Source of the DNA: Streptomyces sp. NBC_00569
GTDB taxonomy: Bacteria; Actinomycetota; Actinomycetes; Streptomycetales; Streptomycetaceae
Direction: 5' to 3'
Assembly (NCBI RefSeq): GCF_036345255.1
Contig: NZ_CP107783.1
Coordinates: forward strand, 1-64,000
Length of the DNA: 64,000 nt
Below are positions 41,737 through 51,249 of the stretch, piece by piece. The stretch's first letter is position 1, and each line of letters opens with the position of its first letter. Both the position numbers and the translations under genes were made by a program. Under the pieces are notes generated by a model. The model did not search any database and was not told the DNA's origin. It saw only the letters and a program-made list of their open reading frames with translations.

Positions 41737-43347
41737 AGCTTGATCTTTAACGTCCGTCGTCGAATGACGGGTCGAACTTGATCACTCGGTTCGGTAACTG
41801 GCGTACGCGGAAGCGGCCTTCGGCTGAACATGTGCTCCGACCAAGGAACACACACGTCCAGCACGAAGGCCGTGAGAATGAGTCTGCTGCATCACGACGC
41901 CCGGTCGGAGGCATTGGCCCAACTGTCATGCTTCCGGGGCGAGTTCTACTCCTGCCTGACCGCCCGTTCGGACGCGTTGTTCGAGCTGGCTGATGCCGTT
42001 CTGTGCGGCGACGGGCCGGTGAGGTCACTGGCCGAGCTGTCGCTGGTGGGCGAACACCGCCGCGGACATGGAGGGCTCTACGCGGCGGTGGCCCGTGGAC
42101 GCATCGATGCCGGCCGACTGCGGCGGGCACTGGCCGAAGTGCCACTGCCACGGGCTGCTGACGGCCGGCTGGTCCTGGCCATCGATGTCACCTGCTGGCT
42201 GCGGCCCGACGCCCACACCTCACCCCAGCGGATCCTGTGCCACACATACGGCCGGGGCAAGGACCAGCACATCCCGGTCCCCGGCTGGCCCTACTCGATC
42301 ATCTGCGCGCTCGAGCCGGGCCGCAGCTCATGGACCGCACCGCTGGACGCACTGCGTCTGACGCCCGGAGACGACACCGCCACCGTCACCGCCCGGCAAC
42401 TGCGCGATCTGCTGCAACGGCTGATCGCAGCGGGACAGTGGCAGACAGGCGACCCGGACATCCTCATCGTCGCGGACGCCGGATACGACGCACCCCGCCT
42501 CGGCTTCCTCCTGGGTGACCTGCCGGTCCAGGTGCTGGCCAGGATGCGATCCGACCGCGTTCTGCGCAGGCCTGTCCCGCCCCGGCTGCCCCACACTCAG
42601 GGCCGACCGCCCCGGCACGGCGGCGAGTTCGTCTTCGGTCAGCCCGACACCTGGGGCACCCCGGACACCGAAACGATTACCGACACACGTCTCTACGGCA
42701 CCACCAGGGCCCGCTCCTGGGACCGGCTGCACCCCAAGCTGACCCACCGCTCTTCCTGGGCAGCCGACGACGGCACCCTTCCCATCGTCGAAGGGACAGT
42801 GATCCGCCTTGACATCGGCCACCTGCCCAGCGGAGCAACACCGAAGCCGGTCTGGCTGTGATGGTCGGGCATCGACGCCACTGCGGCAGACGCCGACCGT
42901 CTCTGGCAGGCATACCTGCGACGCTTCGACATCGAACACACCTTCCGCCTGTTCAAACAGACCCTCGGCTGGACCTCCCCAAAGATCCGCACCCCCGAGG
43001 CAGCCGACCGATGGACCTGGCTCATCCTCGCCGCCTACACCCAACTACGCCTCGCACGACCGCTGGCGGCCGACCTGCGTCGCCCCTGGGAGAGACCAAC
43101 CCCGCCGAACAGGCTCACCCCCGCCCGAGTCCGCCGCGACTTCCGGCACATCCGCCCCAAAGCCAGCTGCCCAGCCCAAGCACCGAAACCCTCCAGCCCC
43201 GGCCCCGGACGACCCCCACGCAGAAAGAACACCCGGCCCACACCCCGCCACGACGTGCACACACCCCGCAAAACGCAACCTGCGAAACAGCGAACAAAGA
43301 AGTCAACGACCCCACGACCACGCCGCACAGGTTAAAGATCAAGTTAG
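41737..43347 (+). mobile_element. IS4-type insertion sequence (degenerate)
   Basis: Inverted ends CTTGATCTTTAAC at 41739-41751 and, reverse-complemented, at 43331-43343 bound one transposase frame. The element is inserted flush against the SMI1/KNR4 unit. The transposase is broken by an internal stop. Confidence 0.8.
41878..43335 (+). pseudogene. IS4-like (NF041680-type) transposase with an internal TGA
   Basis: The frame (MSLLHHDARSEALAQLSCFR ... RLVLAIDVTCWLRPDAHTSP ... DILIVADAGYDAPRLGFLLG) runs to 42861 where a TGA replaces a Trp codon (PVWL*WSGIDATAADADRLW). The same frame then continues past it with HTFRLFKQTLGWTSPKIRTP, including the catalytic Glu region, up to a TAA at 43333-43335. 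The first Asp lies in LAIDVT, the second in VADAGYD. One base change therefore inactivates an otherwise complete transposase. Confidence 0.85.
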
Positions 43348-43508
43348 AGCAGGCGCCTCAAGACTCGAGAGATGTTGCTGGAACAGTGCGCCGGCACTCC
43401 GGGCAGCTATCTGTGATTTCAGGGCAGCTGAGGCTCGTGCCCCATCCGTGCCCGATAGACCGGGGACTCACGGAGAATCGCGGTCACCAGCAGTCAACGG
43501 GCATGGCG

Positions 43509-43545
43509 AAGGCCCCCGACCGATTTTGCTCGTCAGGGGTCCTTC
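43509..43545. terminator. Hairpin between IS and repeat-protein gene
   Basis: AAGGCCCCCGA and TCAGGGGTCCTT form an imperfect stem around a 14-base loop with T4. It lies downstream of the leftward secreted repeat gene (stop 43614), so it is likely that gene's terminator. Confidence 0.55.
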
Positions 43546-43613
43546 AATGTGCGCGGTGGGTGTGGAGGTTGAGCCCACGGTGATTCTTACCTGCGCCTAC
43601 GCCGCGAGCCTCA

Positions 43614-44228
43614 TTACATGTTTGGCGTGTTCGGTGTGTTCGGCATGTTCGTTGTGTTGGGCACCGACTTCTGCGGCGGCAGGCTCGGGAACCGCTGATA
43701 GTCCGTGCACACCTGGACATCACACGGATCCGTCCCCTTCTGCGTGTTCGGCGTGTTCGGCACCGACTTCTGCGGCGGCAGGCTCGGGAACCGCTGATAG
43801 TCCGTGCACACCTGGACATCGCACGGATCCGTCCCCTTCTGCGTGTTCGGCGTGTTCGGCACCGACTTCTGCGGCGGCAGGCTCGGGAACCGCTGATAGT
43901 CCGTGCACACCTGGACATCACACGGATCCGTCCCCTTCTGCGTGTTCGGCGTGTTCGGCACCGACTTCTGCGGCGGCAGGCTCGGGAACCGCTGATAGTC
44001 CGTGCACACCTGGACATCACACGGATCCGTCCCCTTCTGCGTGTTCGGCGTGTTCGGCGTGTTGGGTGATGGCGGCGGCACCGACCTGTCCACCGCGTAT
44101 ACCGCCGTTGGGCCACCGCGTGCCAACGGCAGAGCCGTGGCGTTGGCCACGCCGCCTGCTCCCAAGAGCAGAGCGACGACGGCCGACACACCTACGATGC
44201 GCGGAGTGCACTTCTTAGTAGAAACCAT
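43614..44228 (-). CDS. Secreted protein with four 33-residue repeats
   Basis: A 204-residue protein. The signal peptide (VGVSAVVALLLGAGGVANAT) is followed by a short linker and then four near-identical 33-residue repeats (QKGTDPCDVQVCTDYQRFPS with LPPQKSVPNTPNT). Each has a CDVQVC pair that could form a small disulfide loop. The C-terminus is a NTPNT/TNMPNTPN low-complexity tail. Repeats are 99 bp each and almost identical in DNA, so the count may vary by slippage. It could be a surface adhesin-like protein or a precursor processed to repeat peptides. No processing protease is encoded nearby. ATG 44228 has GAGAGG upstream. Confidence 0.75.
   Translation of the reverse strand: MVSTKKCTPRIVGVSAVVALLLGAGGVANATALPLARGGPTAVYAVDRSVPPPSPNTPNTPNTQKGTDPCDVQVCTDYQRFPSLPPQKSVPNTPNTQKGTDPCDVQVCTDYQRFPSLPPQKSVPNTPNTQKGTDPCDVQVCTDYQRFPSLPPQKSVPNTPNTQKGTDPCDVQVCTDYQRFPSLPPQKSVPNTTNMPNTPNTPNM
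43617..44056. repeat. 99-bp tandem repeats, about four copies
   Basis: The motif GTCCGTGCAC recurs at 43701, 43800, 43899 and 43998 (exact 99-bp steps). Copies differ by only a base or two (TCACACGG/TCGCACGG). They code in frame for the secreted repeat protein. Confidence 0.9.
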
Positions 44229-44788
44229 GAGACGCCTCTCATCTACTCTCTTGCCTAAGAGCTGCCCCTGATCACCGGTGGCGCGGCGTCAGATGCGGTA
44301 CATCGCGAGACTGAGGATCATTACTCATCTTGGACGTGTTTGTACGGTCGATAACGCAGCGAGGTGCCGTAGCTGTCCTCGCACGCCTGCCGGGGATTAC
44401 ATGAAATCCCTTAGCCAAAATTCCACAGTCGGCGGACGGCATGTTTCCTAAAAAGAATCGTCGCCCGACTGGGGCACAACAAACACGAAAGTCCAAAAAG
44501 AGTGGATCGGCGCGTTGTCCATTCCAGCGAGATCCAGCGGCTCAAGGCTCCCCATACGCCTTGCAGCTCAGAGATTTGAACGGGCTGTAGGGATCGCTCA
44601 TCCGGTCTATGGCGCAGCCACTTCCCGTGGCGGGCCGTAACCCCGATAATTTCATTTTACCTTCGGGCTGGCACCTTCGCAGCGGGCGTCCTCGCTGCAA
44701 TCAGGCGACTCGACGGGAGGATGGGCCCGTATCCTTGCCCCTCTGCCAGACGAGTACCAAACGGTCTGACATCACTGACATTTAGACG

Positions 44789-45209
44789 TCATCTCAATTG
44801 GTGACTGGCGGCATAAATAGTCGCTGGCAGGTGTGCTGTGGGGGACGGTTGAATGTCTAGGTCAGCGCCGTCCAGCTCCCCCTCGGCCTGAGCTTCCCCC
44901 GTTCCGAGGAAGGCGCCTGGGTTGTCCGCGCATACCAGCGCCAGTGAGCCGAACTTGCTCACGCAGACGACGATCCGGGTTCCGCATACGGTCGCGTCAG
45001 CCGGCACGACGAGGCGTCCGTACTCGCTGGAGTCCTGGGTGTCCTGCTCATCCGTGCAGCGAGCTCCGAAGTCGCCTTCGAGTCGGGTCAGCAGACCACC
45101 GAAGCGGGGCTGCGGTCTCGGCACGGTCGTAGTGCTGCGGCCACTCCAGCCACTCAGGATCATCAAGCTCACGCAGCAACGCCAGCAGATCCGCTTCGCT
45201 CTCGGTCAT
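44789..45209 (-). pseudogene. Hypothetical acidic protein, frameshifted
   Basis: From ATG 45209 the frame reads MTESEADLLALLRELDDPEW and LEWPQHYDRAET, then near 45110 a shift leads to PRFGGLLTRLEGDFGARCTD and IVVCVSKFGSLALVCADNPG in the second frame, which ends at 44789. The whole would be a 140-residue acidic protein of unknown function. The 44230-44788 stretch holds no convincing gene and is poorer in GC than its surroundings. Confidence 0.5.
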
Positions 45210-45231
45210 ACGCTCATCATGCTGATCCAAT

Positions 45232-46826
45232 TTGCCGCCGGGCAGCCGCTGTGGGGCGAGCCCAGGAGCGCTCCTCCTCAACCTCCCCGCCGCCCGCGTG
45301 CTCCTCCTGGACGGCGACCCCGACGCTGCCCGCGCCATCGCACTGGAAACCGCCACCAGCAGCTGGAGCGACCGCGCCGACATCCTCACCATCGGCCTCG
45401 GCACCGAACTGCCCACCCGACTCCCCCAGGGCCGCCTGCGCGCCGTACCGCACCTACGCGCCGCGCAAAGAGACCTCGGCGAACTCCTCCTGGAACACCA
45501 CCAAAACCCCGCCGACGAAGACGAAACGACTCCTCTTCCGTGGCTGCTGATCTGCGCCGCCGATGCCGCCGCAGACGACGCCCAGCACCTCGCGGACGCC
45601 CTCGCCGCGGCCCGCACCCTGCCCCTCGCCTTGGTGCTCCCCGCCCGCGGCACCCGCCACGCCTTCCCCCACGCCGAACGTCTGACCGTCGGATCGGCGA
45701 CACCCCAGCGCCTCGACCTGCTCGACACCGACGTCCTCGTACAGTCGATGACCGACGGCGAATACCAGGACCTCGTCGGCGTGTTGAACATTGCGGAAGA
45801 ACCCGCCCGCCCCGCCGAAGGCCCCTGGCAGCAGGTCCCCGCCCCCGACCAGCCCGGCCACTCCCCCACCTCGCCCGCCTCGCCCACCGCCGTCCCGGAC
45901 ACACCCTTCACCGCACTGACCGCCACCACATCCCTGCGCATCATGCCGCCCCCACAACAGGCCACCGAAGACAACTTGGCCCAAGGCACCGCCACCACGC
46001 CCAGTCCGGAAGCTGTGCCCCCACTCGCCGAACAGGTGCCCGCGGAAGCCGAGGAAGGGGAAAGCGAAGCGTCAGGGGCCTTCGACCTGCACGCCCCCGA
46101 CATTCAGGTCCTCGGCCCCGTCACCGTTGCGGGCATCGAGGCCTCCGGACACGGCTTCAAACTCGCCTTGCTCGCCGCGCTGCTGTACTTCAAGCCCGGC
46201 ATCAGCAGCGACACCGCACGCGAGGCCATGGACCCACGCAAGCCCTGGACCAAAGCAACCCTCCAGTCCCGCATCTCCGAACTGCGCAACCGCCTGGGCA
46301 CCGACTTGGACGGAAACCCCTTCCTGCCCCGGGACCGCACCGGCACCTACCGCCTCTCCCCCACAGCCCGCTGCGACTGGACGCGGTTCACCCAACTCGC
46401 CGAACGCGGACTCGCCAAGGGCCCAGAAGCCGGCGCCGGCATCGCCGACCTGGAGGCGGCACTCGACCTCGTGCGCGGCCGGCCCTTCGGCGGCGCCGAC
46501 CTGGCCTGGGCCGCCGCCCGCATCCAGGAAATGCTCGTCCGCATCACCGACGTCGCCCACACACTCGCGACCTGGCACCGCACCGCACCGCGCCGCGCCC
46601 CGACCTCACAGCCGCCCGCCACGCCGTCACACGCGGACTCGACATCGACGACAGCGCCGAAATCCTCTACCAGGACTAGATGCTCATCGAGGACCAGGCA
46701 GGCAACCGCGCCGGAGTCAGCGCCGCATACGAAACCCTCCGCGGCGTCAACCAACGCCTCGACATCGGAATGGAAGGCGAGACGGAGAAAGTCTTCGACA
46801 CCATCATGAGCCGGACCGCGTCCTGA
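45232..46826 (+). pseudogene. BTAD-domain protein, truncated and frameshifted
   Basis: The frame encodes a nucleotide/receiver-like half (AARVLLLDGDPDAARAIALE ... DILTIGLGTELPTR), a Pro-rich linker and a C-terminal winged-helix plus BTAD-like region (IQVLGPVTVAGIEASGHGFK, KATLQSRISELRNRLGTDLD, ADLEAALDLVRGRPFGGADL). After about 46590 the true frame moves by one (RPDLTAARHAVTRGLDIDDS) and then meets a TAG in place of Trp near 46678 before the real stop at 46826. The 5' end is missing. These belong to LysM/BTAD proteins of Streptomyces integrative plasmids. Confidence 0.75.
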
Positions 46827-47121
46827 GCGCGGTTGGAAGATCCACAACTTCCTGTTCGCACTCCGGTTGCGTAAGAGGCGGGGAGCACCGCGGCGAGTTC
46901 GCGGGCGCGGACCGGGCCTGAGGCCGCGCGGAACTGCGCGCCCGCGAAGTCGACCCGCCCTTCGTTGTAGATCAGCCTCCCCGTCGAGGACCGTGCCGGG
47001 GCGTAGCGAGTTCATGCCCGCCACGGCCAGATCCATCCACGCTGAGATGACCGTCCGACCGGACCGGGCCTGTAGCCGTACGGTCTCGGCGTCGCGCCAC
47101 AGGATGGTTCTGTGTCCGTCG

Positions 47122-48792
47122 TTCTCCAGACTTTGCCGTGTCTCATGAGACATGGGCCCCTCGATACGGGCTGGGGCGCCTGTGTGTCTCGGCTTTGCTG
47201 CTCAGCAGCGGGGCGGAGACGGCCAGCCCGTTGTCGGGTCGTGGCTGGAGTAGTCGTGACGGCTGAGTCCGCGGCGGTCGGACGTCGGGAAGCAAACTCA
47301 TTTCCGTGAACACAGAACACAGCGATCTGCACTTATTGTGGCTTTTGTGTGTTGACGCTCGCTGTGGTGATTCTCAGGCTGGTAGGCGGGGCTGGTGGAA
47401 GGGACTGCGGTCGTGAGTGGTGGGCAGAGTGGACTTCCCCGGTTGCTGACGGCAGCCGAGACGGCGGCGCCCGTGGATGCCGTCGACGTGATCGCGGAGG
47501 ACCTGCGGCGGCGTTTCGAGGCAACGAAGGTCTCTTTCCTCATCGTGGACCTGACAGGGAAGGCGGTGGCGCGGCTGTCGACCGCCCCTGCGGAGGATGG
47601 GCGGGGGGTGGAGCGGATCCCTTTGTTCGGCAGTGTCTACGAGCAGGTGGTGCGCACTCAACGGCTTTATCAGGAGGTGACCGGTCAGGGGCAGCGGGTG
47701 ATCGTGCCGGTCACTAACCGGGGGGATGCGATCGGATTGCTGGAACTGCTCCTGCCGGCCGATCCCGGCGAGGACGTCCTTGATGAGGTCGGGGAAGCCG
47801 CCCATGTCCTGGCCTACATCGTGATCGCCAACGGACGTTTCACCGACTTCTACACCTGGGGCAAACGCTCCAGACCGCCCACCCTGGCAGCGGAAATCCA
47901 GTACCAGCTGCTTCCCTCGTCTCTGTCGTGCGAGGCCGCGCAGTTCACGCTGTGCGGGAGCCTGGAGCCTTCCGAAGACCTCAGCGGCGACACCTTCGAC
48001 TACACCCTGGACCGGGACGAACTGCACGTGTCGGTGACCGATCCCATGGGCCACGACCTCGATTCGGCCCTGGCTGCCACGGTCCTGGTGAGCGCCTTGC
48101 GTGGGGCCCGCCGCGCAGGAGCCGGCCTGGCCGAACAGGCCCATCGGGCCGACCGGGCACTCGTCGACCACGGCCACGGGCACGCCACCGGGCAGCTGCT
48201 GCGCATCAATCTCCGCACCGGGCGGGCCCAGCTCGTCAACGCGGGACACCCCTGGCCACTGCGCATGCGCGAGGGCGCTGTGGAGGTGATCACCTGCGAG
48301 GTGGACCATCCTTTCGGGCTGTCGGAGTTCACGACGCTGCCCTACCGTGTTCAGGACCTCGATCTGCGCCATGGTGACCGTCTGCTCATGTTCACCGACG
48401 GCATGGTCGAACGGCACGGGGAGAAGGTCGACCTGCCTGCCCTGCTGGAGCGCACCCGGGGCCTGCACCCGCGGGAGACCGCATTGATGCTGACGTCCGC
48501 AGTCCGGGACGCTGCCGGCGGGCGGCTCGAAGACGACGCCACCGTGATGTGCCTGGACTGGCACGGCCCGCAGGAGACCCAACGACACGTCAGCTCCGGC
48601 GCGGACGCCCAACAAGCCTCAGCCACCCGCACGAAGCAGCAGCCGTGACCAGAGTGCTCTCCTGGACGGTGCCGGGCTGCCGCTGAGCAGCTCTCGCGCC
48701 GCGTCCTCCTGGAAGCCTAAATTCCCGCCCTTCCCCAGCTACGGGCGGCCCCGGGACCTACCCGAATGAGACATCGCGAGGTGTCTGGAGAA
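47122..48792 (+). mobile_element. Transposase-less insertion in the ligase gene
   Basis: The 1,671-bp segment starts and ends with TTCTCCAGAC (inverted), followed at left by TGTCTCATGAGACA (a 14-bp palindrome) and at right by a related TGTCTCAT. A 6-bp direct repeat, CCGTCG, flanks it (47116-47121 and 48793-48798), as expected for a target duplication. The only gene inside encodes a SpoIIE phosphatase. Confidence 0.85.
47413..48648 (+). CDS. SpoIIE-type (PP2C) phosphatase, passenger of an insertion
   Basis: A 411-residue protein. Residues about 20-160 form a GAF-like region ([40 protein letters not shown]). Residues 185-390 form the SpoIIE phosphatase domain with [43 protein letters not shown] and [14 protein letters not shown] giving the metal ligands. 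It is related to the protein at 9806-11014, with the same domain order. GTG 47413 has GAAGGGA upstream; a GTG 47395 start is possible. Such enzymes control anti-sigma networks. The gene stands alone inside the insertion. Confidence 0.85.
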   Translation: MSGGQSGLPRLLTAAETAAPVDAVDVIAEDLRRRFEATKVSFLIVDLTGKAVARLSTAPAEDGRGVERIPLFGSVYEQVVRTQRLYQEVTGQGQRVIVPVTNRGDAIGLLELLLPADPGEDVLDEVGEAAHVLAYIVIANGRFTDFYTWGKRSRPPTLAAEIQYQLLPSSLSCEAAQFTLCGSLEPSEDLSGDTFDYTLDRDELHVSVTDPMGHDLDSALAATVLVSALRGARRAGAGLAEQAHRADRALVDHGHGHATGQLLRINLRTGRAQLVNAGHPWPLRMREGAVEVITCEVDHPFGLSEFTTLPYRVQDLDLRHGDRLLMFTDGMVERHGEKVDLPALLERTRGLHPRETALMLTSAVRDAAGGRLEDDATVMCLDWHGPQETQRHVSSGADAQQASATRTKQQP

Positions 48793-48998
48793 CCGTCGAG
48801 CTTGATCTCGTACCACCAGCCCTTGCCGCGGGGCAGCGTCGGCACGGCCTCGGCGAGGGCGACAGCGACGGGGTACTCCACAGGGCCAGCCTGCGACGGT
48901 CGAGCCAGGGGTGCGCGCTGGCCTACGCTGCGCTGCGGGTTTTGGCCCGGTGCGGGTGGCGGTAGCGGGCCACAAGCCCGGGCCACGGGAGCGCTGGG

Positions 48999-51059
48999 TC
49001 AGCGCTTGACGCGGTTACGGACGGCCAGGACCGCAAGGCCCAGAAGGATGGGCTCGGTCACACGGGACGCCATCTCGATGTAGGTGCCGGACGTGGTCAG
49101 GTCTTGGTCGGCGGAGCGGAACACCACCGAGTTCAGCGTGACGTTCAGGGCCTTGTCGAAACGCTCGCCGGTGAGCCTTTCCCCGGTGGGGTTCTGGGGA
49201 TCTGCCTCGTCGATCTCGAAAGTGACTTTGCCGCCGCCGGCCGGGACGGTGCCGGTCGCTGCCTGCTTCGGGGTGTCCTTCGGGAGACCGAGGCCCATCA
49301 GCAGCACGATGGTGACGAGCATGGCGGCGCCGAGCCACGCCAGCGCCCGGGAAGCGCGCATGCCGTAGCCAGACAGCGCCCAGTAGGCAGTCAGAAGACC
49401 CCGCTCGCTTCGGGGTATGTCGTCGGCGTGGCGGCGCATCTCCATTTCCCCGTAATAGAAGTCGGCGGCCCCAGGCTCGTGCTTGCCATCCTCGAGCGCT
49501 TTGCGAAGCGCGCGGTACACCGGTGCCAGTTGCAACGGCCCGACGCGCCCGGCGCCGAACACGGCCACGTTCCAGCCAGGAACGGCCCCTGCTTGGCTCG
49601 CGCGCCAGTGGTGCTCTTCGGCGAGGGTGCGGCGTTGGGTGAACCGGATCGGACGCCAGCCCCGCCAATGCATTGCGGGCGGGACCGTGTCGAAGGTGCA
49701 TGCGCCCTCCAGCCGAATCTGGTCCAGGTGCACGGTCCCGGTGAACAGGCATCCCGACAGATCGACGTCGGCGAGGACCAGATGGGCCGCGTCCACCCCA
49801 CGCAGCGAAACTATTCGCACCGTGGCGTCGGGCGCGCCGGCAAGAGCCTGTTCTGTCACCGGCCGCCCGTCGGAGAGCACGAAGGGCGCGGCCTCCGCGG
49901 CGATCGTGAGGGGGTACTCGAAGACGGCATGGGAGAAGTCCACCGTTGTGTAGCGCAGCCGTAGTTCGGCTGTCGACATCCAACGGGTTCGCCGGCACTC
50001 CACCCGACGTGCCACGCACGGCAAGGTCATCGGACCGCCGAACACCGCACCAACCAACGACACCCTTCCGGCACACACAAACGGCCCAAGATCAACCGGA
50101 CTCTTGAAGGTCGCCGCCCCGAACCAGGCGTCGCCCTCGAAGGTCGCCGACTCGAACCTGGCGCTGCCTTCGAAGGTCGCTGTCCCGAACCCGGCCCTGC
50201 CCTCGAAGGTCGCCGATCGAAACCATGCGCCGCACTCGAAGCTCGCTGACTCGAACTCAGCCCTCCGCTTGAAGCTCGCTGACTCGAACCCCGCTCTCCG
50301 CTTGAAGCTCGCCGACTCGAACCCGGCGAGGTCCTCGAAGGCCGCCGCCCCGAACCCGGCCCTGTCCTTGAAGGTTGCCGCCCCGAACCAGGCCCTGCCC
50401 TTGAAGGTCGCCGAATCGAACGCGGCTTCGCCCTCGAAGGTCGTCGACTCGAACCAGGCGTCGTCCTCGAAGGTCGCCAAATCGAACCAGGCCCTGTCCT
50501 TGAAGGTTGCCGACTCGAACCCGGCGTCGCCCTTGAAGGTCGCCGACCGGAACCCAGCGTCGCCCTCGAAGGTCGCCGACTCGAACCCAGCTTCGCCCTC
50601 GAAGGTCGCCGTCCCGAACCCGGCCGTGTCCTCGAAGGTCGCCGAATCGAACCAGGCCATGTCCTTGAACTTCGCCGACCCGAACCAGGCCATGTCCTTG
50701 AAAGTCGCCGACTCGAACGAGGCTTCGCCCTCGAAGGTCGCCGCCCCGAACCCGGCGTCGCCCTCGAAGGTTGCCGCCCCGAACCCGGCGACGCCAAGGT
50801 GAGGTTGTCCGGTGCCAGGGTCACGAAGAGCGCCGAGTAGCTCGCTGAGGAGTGGGGCAGTGAAGGACGTGCCGCGGTGATCGACATCGTCTCCGGGCTC
50901 CAGGCCGGCCAGGTAAACAGCCCGCTCGGGGTCAGCAAGGTGAGCCAGACAGGCGGTGTAGCCGAGCACGCGAATGCCGTTACAGCCCACCGGATCGTCC
51001 GGGGCAGCTCCGTGACCGCAGTGAGGCCAGGGAAGCGGCTCTGGGGATGGTGTGGTCAT
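48999..51059 (-). CDS. Pentapeptide-type repeat membrane protein
   Basis: A 686-residue protein. Residues 90-315 contain about 21 copies of an 11-residue repeat (FESATFEGDAG-like), the alternating F-x4-F-x5 form of pentapeptide proteins that folds as a right-handed beta helix. A later A/DL-type stretch follows (RIVSLRGVDAAHLVLADVDL). Then a conserved region (EPGAADFYYGEMEMRRHADD) precedes two membrane helices (LAWLGAAMLVTIVLLMGLG and VTEPILLGLAVLAV) and a basic tail. The layout resembles channel-like pentapeptide proteins in actinobacteria. The start ATG 51059 lacks a clear ribosome binding site. Confidence 0.8.
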   Translation of the reverse strand: MTTPSPEPLPWPHCGHGAAPDDPVGCNGIRVLGYTACLAHLADPERAVYLAGLEPGDDVDHRGTSFTAPLLSELLGALRDPGTGQPHLGVAGFGAATFEGDAGFGAATFEGEASFESATFKDMAWFGSAKFKDMAWFDSATFEDTAGFGTATFEGEAGFESATFEGDAGFRSATFKGDAGFESATFKDRAWFDLATFEDDAWFESTTFEGEAAFDSATFKGRAWFGAATFKDRAGFGAAAFEDLAGFESASFKRRAGFESASFKRRAEFESASFECGAWFRSATFEGRAGFGTATFEGSARFESATFEGDAWFGAATFKSPVDLGPFVCAGRVSLVGAVFGGPMTLPCVARRVECRRTRWMSTAELRLRYTTVDFSHAVFEYPLTIAAEAAPFVLSDGRPVTEQALAGAPDATVRIVSLRGVDAAHLVLADVDLSGCLFTGTVHLDQIRLEGACTFDTVPPAMHWRGWRPIRFTQRRTLAEEHHWRASQAGAVPGWNVAVFGAGRVGPLQLAPVYRALRKALEDGKHEPGAADFYYGEMEMRRHADDIPRSERGLLTAYWALSGYGMRASRALAWLGAAMLVTIVLLMGLGLPKDTPKQAATGTVPAGGGKVTFEIDEADPQNPTGERLTGERFDKALNVTLNSVVFRSADQDLTTSGTYIEMASRVTEPILLGLAVLAVRNRVKR

Positions 51060-51249
51060 ACAGCAAGGGACGATCAAGCACGGCCGGCAGTTGCCGTCCG
51101 CGGCGCCCTCCCCGCAACACGGAGCCCCTGGAGACGACAGGCCACCACGGCCGGCGGGGCTGAGGCCCGGCGAACGCACCCCGCTTCACGTCTGGATCCC
51201 GGATAACCTCCCCTCCCCATATCCGGGCGGCATGGGCCCTGAGGGACGG

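Larger units (their letters stand above)
46865..48880 (-). pseudogene. ATP-dependent DNA ligase, split by an insertion
   Basis: N-terminal part 48793-48880: YPVAVALAEAVPTLPRGKGW then WYEIKLDG. C-terminal part 46865-47121: GHRTILWRDAETVRLQARSG, SAWMDLAVAGM, RPGTVLDGE. The second half then changes frame (VIYNEGRVDFAGAQFRAASG) before it runs out. Across the 1,671-bp gap the protein reads KLDG|HRTIL without loss. The catalytic Lys of the KxDG motif lies right at the junction. Homologues are LigC/LigD-type ligases of end joining. Confidence 0.85.

Noticed and set aside
43380..43508. Conserved-looking non-coding stretch (possible integrase attachment region)
   Set aside because: Resembles sequence seen near Streptomyces integrases in my memory only; no integrase or tRNA here to support an att call.
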